A stretch of 64,000 bases of DNA from Chaetoceros tenuissimus (GCA_021927905.1 BLLK01000022.1:2728001-2792000), one strand, 5' to 3'; positions 10,501 to 24,700 are shown, counted from the stretch's first letter. A program made the numbers and translations. Notes: generated by a model from the sequence alone, not told the origin.

Positions 10501-10623
10501 TGAAGAAGCTTGAGTAGATGAGCCAACGGCTGCATGCACCAGAGTCGATTCTTTTTGATGCGATGGAAAACTCCTCTTTGATCCTTTTGATTTTGATGAA
10601 GACTTCCCCTTCTTTCCACCCAT
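7519..10623 (-). CDS. Large Lys-rich protein of unknown function, 1034 aa
   Basis: One uninterrupted frame from ATG 10621-10623 (MGGKKGKSSSKSKGSKRSF). The first 130 residues are basic and low in complexity. A run of lysines near residue 180 (KKKRKKKKKKKSK) and a second Lys cluster near 930 look like nuclear or nucleolar targeting signals. A CxxC pair (KIKCRKCRED) lies near residue 325. Residues about 460-900 are predominantly helical with scattered cysteines and look like a folded domain (MRDFDCLLKDVIIPCG, then long amphipathic helices). The C-terminus is acidic and ends FLCSRYFDIIESEDVQYI. I do not recognise the family; it may be restricted to stramenopiles. Confidence 0.82.
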   Translation of the reverse strand: MGGKKGKSSSKSKGSKRSFPSHQKESTLVHAAVGSSTQASSGVNILSSSIIQSYYSSINEFDDCHNSSIPCCNALQDIVEDIFPDAKIKDNEQVSNQTTGSIHTTEGDGNMKKNEKKIIEAKNEPKSSFFSKVVLKYLLQDRIQRLMAGEMTDENIILKSSVQNDVNASDIGSNTEKKKRKKKKKKKSKSTAVTSTSKVCENEAEKDETDVDVQQIVHAPQTDKILPQNSNSKITHSNKKEYECVDSKERQKIDNYLDRIIAKSIRYNPNSYEQNMQQLKSLLDLPENRSIDSFFNYIGARTSDQIEIPLIPVREIKSSILEKIKCRKCREDCEITLANMSSSASSIPYGSSIYQDGYEMDVLSGKEQSSKSPVKDGKFEVLNSLCLDRDTVEVSQQSKAQAPWQHHQKPHDHSMQYQDIEDGCPYALMEEGGNDCKINDKQDVVNAYKLVEDRHGYNIEIIKNGDAKYFRFEFNGIGPSSTTMRDFDCLLKDVIIPCGMSKIANIIPEDILQKLSGDIEVHWEKYTKLHMDLQECTKKMTDKLFEAEQMLLDSPTFNVRAFSILQECENIQHIFLTRCREILLHLDERTVFLQAVPNEKQKWTRNLMRTLWEIYFDTTEVLSKPYLIDMWKGIQLHCNRSGSVPLVCNSPPARDSLHRMLVERQNILSKLFDEMSNLLLVSKMDKEQPVKVMLVLGEYFHFLCESRRNDKATIECHLENVLECHHELICRVIYKRIAKEMKNIFSDRCTKLYDNLGNLDRVVQILENPSLMSKSESYDWKTNMIMMEEYDECFKCAIQEEEEDSFEPSIEQDTNKIHHLCEYVKTLHGQIQLLRIFQCRNSEVIRNLSDIDIPQQLYKLCENTSLSPSICERYCGQRRIAAVLSAFLYCWFQQLCMEWHADLTRQELMTETENELLEIESKVESSKSKKKSKKKKAKVKISEPPKAEEKNEITKSKQEFQQPIDSIDVPEELEGSGHEEEKKIDPFVENITAMDEDDLFERVGVTDGGRKISAVDFLCSRYFDIIESEDVQYI

Positions 10624-11070
10624 TTTCTTCTGATTTATTTATTGGCTGCTCCAGAATGGACAAGCCTGCAATTTTTGTATCAATAGTTGAGCACTTGAGC
10701 ACTTGAGCAACTAGTTCCCTAGTAGCACCAAATGAATGAATGCAAATGAAGTCCACCTGTTTCTTGTTCATTTTTCAGATGGACAACGGAGATAGAAAGG
10801 AAGGGGAAGGAAAGTGAAAGATTCCAAACAGTCACCAATGACGTTCAATTTTCTATTTTGCAAGTTTATTGTTTCATAGGTGGAGAATACTACTCGCATG
10901 TCTTTATTGAAATACAAATTAAACATTGATACAGCGACGATCAATTAGCTTAACCTCCAGAAATATTTCTCGTTTTGGAAGCTATACCAAATCATGTCCT
11001 ATATAGTAGCTTATACAGATTTTCAAGGTACAAAGCAAAAACAGTGCAAACTCAAAAATATTTAATTTTA
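10624..11070. promoter_or_regulatory. Promoter of the 1034-aa gene and 3' region of the CCDC25 gene
   Basis: 447 bp without a supported gene. It must carry the promoter of the leftward gene starting at 10623 and the 3' untranslated region of CCDC25. A TGACGT element lies at 10839-10844. The only sizeable frames overlap CCDC25 in antisense. Confidence 0.45.
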
Positions 11071-11778
11071 TTAAAAAAAATCCTCTTCATATGCTTCTGC
11101 AGCACTGTTATCCACGCTACCTTGGATATCAGCATTGCTTTGCATTTCATCTTCGTTCATGATGCGATCATACGACTTTTCCTCCTTTTCTTTCTTGCGT
11201 TGCAATGCTTCCAATTTTTGTTGCTTTTCCATTTGTTTTCGGTGCTGTTTCTTCTCCATCTGAATTTCGCGAAGTCGATCTTGTTGAATTTTATACAAAT
11301 CTGGATGATCCTCTCTTTTGGATTTATTGATTTTGTTCACAATAGGATTGTTCTTTTCAACTTGCATTCTTCTCACATTTTCTGGTCTGACAGGCAATGG
11401 TGAGCAAAAGTTTCGCTTATCATTTATGATATCTTGCAACTAATCTTACCTGTGGAATCCAACTTGCCCATCAACCATGGAAGCTGTCTTCTTCAAATTC
11501 TTCCATCTTGTATATACAACATATACAGAGCTCTTTTTGCATCCAACAATACTATTTGCCTTGACTAATGCCGCGCAGTCAAGCAATAGTTCCTCTGTAA
11601 TATCATCAAGAGTCATACCAGGCTTCATACGAAGATAAACATGGGCAGAACTCAGATCATCTACATGGAACCAAACGTCTTCTGGTAAACCGTACTTGAT
11701 TAGGTCTTCGTTCTCATATTTGTCTTTTCCCATATAAATGTCAAACTCGCCGCATGTACTTTTGAAATAGAAAACCAT
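11071..11778 (-). CDS. CCDC25: CCDC25 homologue (NFACT-R-like domain protein)
   Basis: Exons 11450-11778 and 11071-11386, with a 63-bp intron, give 214 aa; human CCDC25 is about the same length. The N-terminus [20 protein letters not shown], then [20 protein letters not shown] and SSAHVYLRM match CCDC25 closely, as do KANSIVGCK and the splice-spanning [18 protein letters not shown]. The C-terminal third is a charged coiled coil ([20 protein letters not shown]) ending in an acidic tail, as in the family. A longer in-frame start at 11793 exists but MVFYF is the family N-terminus. The domain is related to the RNA/protein-binding NFACT-R fold; in animals CCDC25 is described as a membrane-associated DNA sensor, but its role in protists is not established. 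Confidence 0.93.
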
Positions 11779-12193
11779 GATGAATGAATGCAATTGCTAT
11801 AGTCTCAGTGAGTTGCGGTGATGTTCAGTTAAGTTAGATAGGAAGTAGAAAAACATTAGTTTAGAGCTGTCACTTGACGCTGAACATTGATGAGAGGAGA
11901 TAGATGGAATACCATGGAAAGTCATTGGGATAGAAATAGAAAGGAAAGGGAAAGGATAAAGAGACAGAAACATGACATCCAATGACTCATCAAAGAAAAT
12001 GATGTGAAAAAAGATATTTCATCAGAATATTCTTGTTCCCATGCCGCCATTATGCTGGTACTCAGTCGAATCCACACTGCATCATTAGCTCATTATAGAT
12101 TACCGACATCTTTTGTACTTCTGTGTAGTCCGCTGCAACGGCACTGAAAGATACCTTCGCTTTCCAAGGAAACTGAAATAAACTTTTCTTGAA
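11779..12193. promoter_or_regulatory. Divergent promoter between CCDC25 and the AIF-like gene
   Basis: 415 bp separate two genes that point away from each other, so both promoters must lie here. The sequence has purine-rich tracts near 11930-11960 but no TATA box I would stand behind. Confidence 0.4.
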
Positions 12194-14707
12194 ATGATTT
12201 CGTGTCGTCATTATTTGAGATCCAAGGGAAAATATCTTGTTGGAAAAAATAGAAGATTCATATCATCCAATCAGACTCATGCAAAAAATAATCATGCGAC
12301 CAGTATTTCATTTGTTGGAGCTCTCGCAGTTCTCAGTGGTATCGCATACTTTGAACTGCAAGATAATGGGCAATGTAATATGAAAGATGTACAAAAGTAT
12401 ATCAGAGTAGATATCGATAGAAAAGAAGAATCAGAAATGATTGCATGTTCCATGAATACGAGTACACCTATAGGTTCTAGCACCAAGGACCATATATCTT
12501 CTGAAAAGAAAGTTGAATCTGACTTTGTCATTGTAGGTTTTGGAAATAGTGGCAAAGCTGCATTCAAATATATTCGAGAAAATGAACCAAATGCTCGCAT
12601 AAGCATTGTAAACCCACATGAAATTTCACATGCACTTCAAAATCAAGATTTAAATACTCGAACAAAGTCCAATGTACACAGTGTGACTGGAAATGCTATG
12701 AAGCTAGATCACGAAAATCAGATTTTAGAAATTATGAGTAACGAAGGAGTAAAACGATTGCATTATAAGCATTCTATACTCATAGCCACTGGATCACACG
12801 GGGCACCTATTCCATCATCTCTAGTCGACGAAAGGATAACAGAACGGGTATTAGAATTGAGAAGTACACAATTACCATCATTGAATTATAAGATCATGAG
12901 AGAAAGTATGAAAGATAGTTCTTCGAATTCGTCTATACCTTTATTCCCATCTCTCCCTTCTCAATCTGTGCGCCAAATTGCGTTGATGGCCGCATCAGAA
13001 GGTAATAAAGTTTGTATATTAGGGTCTGGGCTAGAAGCTATAGAAATTGCTACAAGTGTCTCTGCGATGCAAGATATGAAGAAGAATAAAACTTGCTTAG
13101 TATTTGGGAACAGCGGACCTCTTGGTGACTTGGTACCAAAATATTTGAGCACTGCAATCACTAAAAGGTTCAAGATGAATGGCATAGAAGTAGCAGATAG
13201 GTCGCTTGTCCGATATATCGCTTCGCTCGAGGGTAGTAAACGAGAGAAAGATGGTGCTGTTGAAATACACACAGTAAAATCTTTTGATAATATGGAAACA
13301 AAGAGAGTGCAGGCAGATTTGGTCATTGTAGCTCCAAATATTGGTGGGGAACAGGGTTGTGCATCCGTTCCCATATCAAATTCTTCATCAGCACCACTTT
13401 TTACTCCTTGGTCAAAATTATTATCAGATCCAGTCATGTCCTGCTACTCTGATGACTCTCGAATCGTTGTGAATGCAGAATTATCTGCAGCAAGCAATGT
13501 ATATGCCGCTGGGGGAGTTGCTAAGTTCCCAGATCATGTCACTGGCCACGCCAGAGTTGCTGGAGAAGGGTTGATTGATAGTTCAAAAGCAGGAAGGATT
13601 GCTGCAAAAAATATGATCAAGAATTTGCGAAAGGCAACCAGGAAGAATCAAGATTCCAAAAAGACAAACGTTCTCTCGTGTACGAACTCTCTTCCAATCA
13701 GTAGATCGGACCAAATAGCCACAGCAATGGTCAATGGAAAGTCAAATTCATCTCTTGCATCAGCTGGTATTCACTTTCTATGTGTTGGTAGCTGTAATAG
13801 CCAAACAATGTCGACCCATGGATTTTTCTGGACCAATAGATCAAGGAAATTGACCAGGCGTCGATCAAATGTGGGTACAGATGAACAAGGGAAACCTCAA
13901 AGAGCGATTTTTGGATCAGGTATTGTCTATTATCTTGATAGAGCTGGTACTATTAGAGGCATTATGATTTGGGGCTTACCATTCACAAAATCATCGAAAT
14001 CTGATAAATTGAATAAAACCCTCGTCCATAGAATGGAGGAAATCATAAACTCCAATGGACTTGTCATGCAAAAGGATCACCATGAATCCATAAAAAAGAT
14101 GGGGCATGATACCACGCTTTTGAATCCATCTCATCTAGCTGAAGAAAGCCGAGTTCTAGCAACTATTGCTGTCAATGCCTCGCAGGAATTTACCCTACGA
14201 AAGAAAATGCCAATGCCACTACATAGGTATTGTTCAGCAAAACCTATTCAGATTACAAAACTTGGTGTCTTGAAGAAAAATGCAAAAATTGGATCGGGTG
14301 GGGTTGGAGAAGACATCTTTGAAAGATCAGGTCATGATATGGGCGCATACGAGAACGAACAAAGTCGTCATCCGTCACTCATTCACTATTTTCAATATGA
14401 CTGGAATTCAACAATACCAATACCTCTCGATCCTGAAGATCCTGAGGATTATGTAGATACGAACGAGATAACTTCCCAAGCCCTAAAAAATAACTTCGCT
14501 GCACGACCTACGAAGGAAGAACCACTGTGGCTTCGCAAGGGAGATGTCCAAAAGTCTCAGTCAATGGCAGATAGGGCAGCACTAATGTTTATGCAGAACA
14601 TCAAGCTTGGTCAATTTAATGATGGTAAAGATGCGGTGAAGCAAGCACCAGTTCCTCAAGTCTACAATGATGTCAAAGAATTCTTCAAAGGAAACAATGA
14701 GAAATAA
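12194..14707 (+). CDS. AIF-like mitochondrial pyridine-nucleotide-disulphide oxidoreductase
   Basis: A single 837-aa exon. The N-terminus is basic (MISCRHYLRSKGKYLVGKNRRF), followed by a hydrophobic anchor near residues 38-53 (ISFVGALAVLSGIAYF), the layout of apoptosis-inducing factor, which is tethered to the inner mitochondrial membrane. A Rossmann motif for FAD sits at about 110 (DFVIVGFGNSGKAA), an ATG-type motif at about 195 (ILIATGSHG) and a second GxGxxxxE motif for NAD(P)H at about 272 (VCILGSGLEAIEIA). The third FAD motif is VYAAGGVAKFPDHVTGH near 437, followed by ARVAGEGLIDSSKAG. A C-terminal domain begins around residue 530 (GFFWTNRSRKL), as in AIF. The protein is about 220 residues longer than human AIF, mostly in a polar C-terminal extension. 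Function in NADH-linked redox or respiratory-complex assembly is inferred from the family. Confidence 0.82.
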   Translation: MISCRHYLRSKGKYLVGKNRRFISSNQTHAKNNHATSISFVGALAVLSGIAYFELQDNGQCNMKDVQKYIRVDIDRKEESEMIACSMNTSTPIGSSTKDHISSEKKVESDFVIVGFGNSGKAAFKYIRENEPNARISIVNPHEISHALQNQDLNTRTKSNVHSVTGNAMKLDHENQILEIMSNEGVKRLHYKHSILIATGSHGAPIPSSLVDERITERVLELRSTQLPSLNYKIMRESMKDSSSNSSIPLFPSLPSQSVRQIALMAASEGNKVCILGSGLEAIEIATSVSAMQDMKKNKTCLVFGNSGPLGDLVPKYLSTAITKRFKMNGIEVADRSLVRYIASLEGSKREKDGAVEIHTVKSFDNMETKRVQADLVIVAPNIGGEQGCASVPISNSSSAPLFTPWSKLLSDPVMSCYSDDSRIVVNAELSAASNVYAAGGVAKFPDHVTGHARVAGEGLIDSSKAGRIAAKNMIKNLRKATRKNQDSKKTNVLSCTNSLPISRSDQIATAMVNGKSNSSLASAGIHFLCVGSCNSQTMSTHGFFWTNRSRKLTRRRSNVGTDEQGKPQRAIFGSGIVYYLDRAGTIRGIMIWGLPFTKSSKSDKLNKTLVHRMEEIINSNGLVMQKDHHESIKKMGHDTTLLNPSHLAEESRVLATIAVNASQEFTLRKKMPMPLHRYCSAKPIQITKLGVLKKNAKIGSGGVGEDIFERSGHDMGAYENEQSRHPSLIHYFQYDWNSTIPIPLDPEDPEDYVDTNEITSQALKNNFAARPTKEEPLWLRKGDVQKSQSMADRAALMFMQNIKLGQFNDGKDAVKQAPVPQVYNDVKEFFKGNNEK

Positions 14708-14816
14708 GAAAGGCTGGAAGCCTAAGTTCGATGGAGTCTCAAGAGTTAATATCGTTAAATATTCTACCGCAACTCTTATGTCATGAAAATATTATTGTAT
14801 GTAATTTCTCGTTTCG

Positions 14817-15467
14817 TCAAGTTAGTGCATCAAACGCTTTTGAGTAAGTAGGTGGAGGAGCCAAGTAATAATTGTCAGGTATAGGATCATCGTTCATACC
14901 AACAGGTTTCTCCCCTAGCAAATTAAGTTCATCCGCAAATATGCAAAGCTCTTTTTGAAAAGATTTATTCGTAAGAATAAGGCCTCTTGTTTCAATACAA
15001 TGCTCAAGGGCCTGGATCAACTCAACCTTTTCAAGAACCATGTATGCAGCACATACAATCAATCCAGATCTATTCATACCGGCTGCACAATTTACGGATA
15101 CTCTTGCATTGCTATTTCCTTTTATAGCAGTTGATATGAACTCAAAACATTGGTTCCAGTGTTTCTCAAGCATACCATATCCCTCTCTATCCTCAGCATG
15201 CACCCTAAGATGAGAAATTTTATTGTCCTCATATACATTAGAAATATGGCGCTCTTTGTAAGAAGGTACTCCATTTACTGATAAGACATGTGTAATGCCA
15301 AGACTTTTAAGTTTCTTGATATCAAGCACACTGCTATCGTCAGAGAGAAACAATGATGGCATAATTTCAACTGGCAATTCCACTTCTTTCGCCAAAGTAC
15401 GATCGATCATTTCATCGACTTTTTTAATCCATGCCCATGGGATATTCTTAGTTCCAGTATTGCCCAT
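14817..15467 (-). CDS. Dual-specificity protein phosphatase
   Basis: A single 216-aa exon. IMPSLFLSDDSSVLDI, KSLGITHVLSVN and the signature VSVNCAAGMNRSGLIVCAAY place it in the DUSP (VH1-like) family. The nucleophile is Cys127, with the CX5R loop closed by Arg133 and Ser134; the general acid is probably Asp93 (HAEDREG). The residue before the catalytic Cys is Asn, where most members have His. There is no extra targeting or kinase-docking domain. It is the size of an atypical DUSP, so the substrate could be a phosphoprotein or another phosphomonoester. Its 3' end faces the AIF-like gene 110 bp away. Confidence 0.88.
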   Translation of the reverse strand: MGNTGTKNIPWAWIKKVDEMIDRTLAKEVELPVEIMPSLFLSDDSSVLDIKKLKSLGITHVLSVNGVPSYKERHISNVYEDNKISHLRVHAEDREGYGMLEKHWNQCFEFISTAIKGNSNARVSVNCAAGMNRSGLIVCAAYMVLEKVELIQALEHCIETRGLILTNKSFQKELCIFADELNLLGEKPVGMNDDPIPDNYYLAPPPTYSKAFDALT

Positions 15468-15679
15468 GATTGAGTTCTTTGCCTTACTCTAGTTTTTAGA
15501 AATGATTGAACTGACAAATAATGTATAAACAAATAATTTCTTTCATGTGAAATCGAAAGATGTTCTTGGAATTCATGGGAATTCCAAGAAGAAAATGTCC
15601 TAAGATGACTATGTATGTACATCGTTTTCAAATTTTGGTCTGTGTTCTATGATAAGTACATTAATACAAGCTTTAATCT

Positions 15680-18297
<2,618 letters not shown>

Positions 18298-18720
18298 GAT
18301 AAATTATGACAGTAGAGCTCTTCGCTTCTCTCTGAAGAACTGCTGTTATATGTATCTTTTGAATCCAATCGGAAGTGTTCCGATGTTGAAAGATACGCTT
18401 GCTGTGTATCCAAAAACATCAAACGGAAGAAAAAGTGTCAGCTGTCAGCCATCCATTTTAGTATCTACTAGCTAGATAGCAAAAAGATTCCCACTAAATT
18501 ACCTGAAATTTTGTGTCTTGTAAACAAAAAGCCCGCGCTCATCTTCATAAAAAGAATGAGCACTACCTTAAGCTGTTTGTTTCACACATCCTCTATTTCA
18601 ATTGCATCAAGATATTGGCATTGGTTGATTCTAGCTGCCTGCTTATTACACAACTCTTGAGGTTTGGACATACTTTCCTTCGAGAGCTCAAGACCAATAA
18701 AGCTATAGAATTTCCTGATC
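18298..18720. promoter_or_regulatory. Divergent promoter between IDH and DNA polymerase epsilon
   Basis: 423 bp lie between two start codons pointing apart. A short frame inside it (18513-18731) runs into the polymerase start and has no coding character. No clear TATA box is visible. Confidence 0.4.
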
Positions 18721-21700
18721 ATGTCGGGTAAAATGAAGAAAGTGTTTGGTCAAGCTACCCGTTACCAAAGACAACAGGGAAACGGTTCGGCCAAGAATAC
18801 ACATTCAGCTACACAACTCACAGAGGAACAAGAACGAGCACAAAGAATATTGCAGTTAAAGTTGAAAAGAAGAGCAGAAGATGAGGCTCTTGATGAAAGG
18901 TTTGGTTACAGTAGATACTCTAATAATACTGGGGATGGAAGCCGTTCGAAGCGTGGTTGGATCTTCAATATCCTTCCTACAGTAAGTCCTATGAAACAAG
19001 CAGAGCTACTTTATTTAACTTTGTGTTGGAGTCTCACATTATATCGTCCTCTTTTCACTTATTTTCAATAGACCATTACTGCTACAGGAACGTCCAATGA
19101 TGACTCAGATGGTATATCCAGTGGTCCAGAAAGGGCAGGTCTAGATCTTTTCTTTCTAGGAAATGATGGATCCACATTCAAATCTACAGTCCTCTACGAT
19201 CCATACTTTTTTGTTATTGCAAAGCCGCCCTCAAGATTCGGTAATAGATCTTCTATGCAGAACGAAGAAGATAATTCTGTCTTTTTTGAAACAATCATAT
19301 CAAATCTTATGCGTAAATTTGAAGGACATGGATTAAAATCAGCAACCATTGTCAAGAAGCACGATTTAGATGCTTTGAACCATCTAGGAGAAACCGGATC
19401 GAAAGGACTACCATTCATTAAATTGTCATTCGATACTGTAGATCAACTTATGGGCGTAAGAAGGGATTTGCAACCCATCATCCAGCAAAATCAAAAGAAG
19501 GAGGAGGAAGCAAAACTCAACCCAACATTTGGAATCAAATATAATTTTGAAGACAGTTTGAAAGATCCATTGTCAAATTTAATTGACATGCGTGAATACG
19601 ACGTCCCTTATTTAGTTCGTGTCTGTATTGACCTTGGCATTCGAGCTGGGGCATGGTATACCGTGACACCAAATGAGTTGGATTGCGGAGTGACACTTTC
19701 AGAACAAGACATTGAAACAAAAGCTGAACCAAGTTTCTTGGCATTTGATATTGAGTGTACAAAGGCACCATTGAAATTTCCTGATGCAAATGTAGATTCT
19801 ATTTTTATGATTTCGTACATGGTAGAGGGACAAGGATATCTCATCATCAGTCGTCATGTTGTTAGTCAAGATGTACAAGATTTTGAATACACTCCGAATC
19901 CAAGCTACCCTGGACCTTTCAAAATTTTTAATGAACAGACCGAGGAAGATCTCATTCGAAGATTTTTAAGTGAATATCAGAGGTTGAAACCTCAAATTGT
20001 TGTCACTTATAACGGAGACTTTTTCGATTGGCCATTTTTGGAGCAGAGATGTGCTGTTTATGGATTGAATTTAAGAAACGAATTGGGAGTTGAACGTGTG
20101 AATGGAGGCGATAACGGCAGCGGTGGTGAATATCGTGGTCGTTCATGTGTGCATATGGACGCATTTAGTTGGGTACAGCGTGATTCTTACCTGCCACAGG
20201 GGGCGCAAGGTTTGAAGGCTGTCACAAAATACAAGCTTGGGTATGACCCTGTTGAGGTTGATCCGGAAGATATGGTCCAGTTTGCAAAAGACAGACCTGT
20301 ACATATGGCAAGTTACTCTGTTTCCGACGCGGTAGCAACATACTATCTATACATGAAATATGTTCATATGTTTATCTTCTCCTTGTGTACCATTATTCCA
20401 ATGGGACCAGAGGATGTTCTGAGAAAAGGAAGTGGAACTTTGTGTGAAGCGCTATTAATGGTGCAGGCTTGTGAAAAGAGCATTATTTGCCCAAACAAGC
20501 AAAAAGAGCCACTTGCAAAATTTCATGAAGGACATTTATTGGAGTCCGAGACTTATATTGGTGGGAAAGTTGAGTGTCTGGAGACGGGAGTCTACAGATC
20601 TGATATTGAATACAAGTTTGACCTCAAACCTTCTGCATTTCAAGAATTGATTGAAAATATCGATCGTGACTTGACATTTGCTATTGAAGTAGAAGGTGGA
20701 CTCGATAGAAGCACAATCACAAATTATGACGAGGTAAGCACAATTTATTGTTTCCCTACCGTTGATCACAGTGATGTTACTAAATATATTCTTTGTAGAT
20801 CCGTTGCGAAATTATTGAACAGCTTGAGCTGCTTCGAGATCGCCCAAATAGAACTGAAAAACCTTACGTTTACCATCTTGATGTAGGTGCAATGTACCCA
20901 AATATTATTCTCACAAATCGTTTACAGCCAAGTGCTATGGTTGATGGTAAGTTCAAGCCATTTACTAGAAATAGTCCTACATAGATTATCCCTTCCTCAC
21001 ACAAAAACCCTTTCATAGATGCGACCTGTGCGGCATGTGACTTTAATCAAGAAAAGAATAATTGTAAGCGAAAGATGGAGTGGGTGTGGCGTGGAGACTA
21101 CAATCCTGCAACAAAAAGAGAATACGAAACTGCTAAGGAACAACTTTCTCGCGAAAAATTTGAAAATGGACAACTTGGATTTCATGATCTATCTGAATCA
21201 GAACAAGCAAGACACATTGCTACAAGACTGAAAGATTACTCGAAAAAGGCTTACAACAGATCAAAAGTTACACAGGAAGTGACTAGAAAAGATACCATTT
21301 GTATGCGCGAAAATGACTTTTATGTTAACACAGTAAGAGATTTTCGAGACAAAAGATATGAGTTAAAGAAGCTGACGAAAGTCTGGGGAGGAAAAGTGAA
21401 GAAAGCTCAAGACCCTACGACCAAAAAGGAAGCAGAAGATAAAGCTCTTGTATATGATTCTCTTCAAGTCGCTCATAAGTGTATTTTGAATAGTTTTTAC
21501 GGCTATGTGATGAGGAAAGGTGCGCGTTGGCGCTCCATGGAAATGGCTGGTATTGTAACAAAGACTGGAGCTGATCTTATTACACAAGCTAGAAAGTTAG
21601 TTGAGCAAATTGGGAGACCTCTTGAACTTGATACGGATGGAATTTGGTGTATTTTACCACAAAGCTTTCCTGATGTCTTCAACTTCAAAACAAAGTCTGG

Positions 21701-24700
21701 AGGCAAATTTAAATTGGAATATCCATGCATCATGCTCAATGCAGACGTGCACAATAATTTCACAAACCATCAATATCAATCATTGAAAGACCCAAAAAGA
21801 AGAACATACGAGACTCGAAGTGAATGCTCTATCTTTTTTGAGGTAGATGGTCCATATCGTTGTATGGTTTTGCCTGCATCAACCGAGGAAGGAAAACTAT
21901 TGAAAAAAAGATATGCCGTTTTCAATTTCGATGGGTCACTTGCAGAGCTAAAGGGGTTCGAATTAAAAAGAAGAGGAGAGCTAGAATTGATTAAGACATT
22001 CCAAAGTCAAGTTTTTGAAAGATTTCTCAATGGAAAATCCCTTGAGGAGTGTTATGATAGTGTCGCAGATATTGCAAATCATTGGTTAGATGTGATTGAT
22101 ACTCAAGGTGAAAGCCTCGATATTGATGAACTTGTAGACCTAATTAGTGAAAATAGAAATATGAGTCGACAATTAGAAGAGTATGGTGATCAAAAAGGTA
22201 CTTCACAAACTACAGCAAGACGCCTTGGGGAATTTCTCGGAGCTGAGATTATCAAAGATAAAGGTCTCAATTGTAAATTCATTATTGCAGAAAGACCTCA
22301 TGGGGCACCGGTTACAGAGCGAGCTATTCCAACAGCCATTTGGAAAGCAGAACCGGCAGTAATGAAAGAGTATCTAAGAAAATGGCTGAAAAGTCCACAG
22401 ATGGAAGGGGACGAGTTTGATCTTCGAAATATTCTTGATTGGGACTACTACAAAGAAAGGCTAGGAAAGTCTATCCAAAAAATTATCACCATTCCCGCAG
22501 CACTTCAAAAAATTGATAATCCAGTTCCAAGATTGCCTCATCCTGAATGGTTGCAAAGAACTGTTAGGAGGTTGAATGATCGTTATCAACAAAAAAGTAT
22601 TACAAGTATGTTTGGTCCAGCATCTAAGGTGAAAATGCTAGCGAAAAAGAAGGAAATTGGTGACATTGAAGATATGATAGCCAATGGGATTGCAGGTCCT
22701 ATTAGACCTGTTGTTCATAGGAGAAAGACAGTAAAAACTCCAGAGCAAGTCGAAGAAAACATCGATGATACTGAGAAGACTGAGTTATCTTCTGATACAT
22801 TTCAAGATTGGCTTGCAAGGAAGAAAAAGATTTGGAACTTCAAAGAAAGAAGAAAACGTGGAAGGGCAATTACAAACAGAGCAGGTGAATTCACTGGAGC
22901 ATCTGTAGATGCGCCATCCAAGAAGCAGAGAAAAGCAGTTGGAAGTATGGAGGGTTTCGTAAGGGATGCTGCACAATCTCTCATACAAAGTGACTGGCAT
23001 ATCATAGAGGTGCGAGACAACTCTGATTCCGGGTCTTCTGGTGGGGATATTACAGTGTGGGTAATGCTCCAAAATGGATCATTACAGAAGGTTACAATCA
23101 CAGTTCCACGTTCATTTTATGTGAACTGCAAAAATGAGATCAAAGAAGCTTCATCAAATGGGATGTCAATTAGGAAAGTAGAGAAACACCTTCCTCACAA
23201 TAAAGTGCCAACACATCTTTACGAGGTTTCTATGCCCGAGCACGTTTTTAGAAGTAATGAATGGCTGCAACATTTCAAATCCGAGAACGGAGATAGCGAA
23301 ATCATATCGTTTTTTGAACTTGAGGCACAACAAAGTTTGAAATCTATCCTTCGTATGGGATGTATGTGTCGGGTGAACAGGTCTCTGAACGGAAATAAAT
23401 CCAAATTTGCTGTTTCTGATCTCAAAAAGGTTTCACAGTCAATTGGAGTCAAGTATTTGAATCCTGAAGTTTCTTTCAAGAAAATATTCTTCTATGAACG
23501 CATGAATAGTAGAAGTGGCATTGGAATGATGGGGTTATTTGTTCTCGACTCATCAACAACAGATCTTCTCAACGATGGAAAGATAGACCTTTCATGTCAA
23601 TCATTTGTATGGATTGTGAAACCTGGAGGGGAAAAATCTCAGCACAATGTATCTAGAAAAATGTGTGAAACCATCTTTGCGGAACTACTACAGGCTATTC
23701 AGGAACAAACCAAGGACGATGAAGATTCAAAGTATGGCTCTTTTTCAATGGAATCAGATTGCGCTGTGAAGTCGCTGTCATTTACAAGTGAAGAAGATGG
23801 TGCATATAGAGGAGTTCAAGAAGTTCTCAATATGTACAACCAGGGCAACAATGGTCCTACTTTGCTTTTACTCAATGCTTCCAAGAGTACGAATCACATT
23901 AGGAAGAAAATTCCAACCTGCAATCTTTTTCCGATAGTTGCATTACCATCGCCACCTGGTGCTGATGCTTTCGATACTTCTATTACTTCTCTCAACTGGG
24001 AAAGAGACTATGTTCAGAATAGTTTCGAGTCTTATTTCCATATGTTGGCTGAATCCTTTGAGAAGCAAGTAGATCATGCTCGTTACGCAGAGGTACCAAT
24101 AGGAAATCTAGGCAATGATCCCATCATTTCATCATATGAAATAATGTTTTCTAGAGTGCTAGAGAAGAATCGAGCGATTTCATGGGCAGGAAATAATCCC
24201 GGAAATCCTGATCTCGGTATTGATTATTTATCGGTACTTCCTGGATCATCCGTGTTTGGTTTGATAAATGGTCATTCTAGTGATATAGACAGTAATGATA
24301 TATGGAGGGAAGAGAGTGAAAGCTACGGTCCTTCGATTTGCTATCCTGGTGCTTATCGCACTGTCTGCGCAGAGATAGATATTCACTACCTTGCAATAGC
24401 AGCTTTGTGTGCATCGAAAGGTAATACTCTTTCTGGAAAGGGTATGTTTGGAACATCTGAGACAAGCATATCAACATCGAATGCCCCTCTCGGCGATGAA
24501 ATGTCTACATCGATTTCTTTGCCACTCCTGATGTCGTTGATCCAAAAATGGCTCCATGATGCATCTGTATCGAGTGATAAGATCGCCGATAATATGCTTG
24601 GACATGTATATCGCTTGATTAGTAGTTCAGGACCAGCATTGCATGATCCTGCGCTACATCGAGTTGTTGTTTCTCTCATGAAGACTACATTCAATAAACT

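Noticed and set aside
10975-11403. 142-codon plus-strand frame
   Set aside because: It lies antisense to the coiled-coil end of CCDC25; its Phe/Leu-rich content is the complement of Lys/Glu codons.
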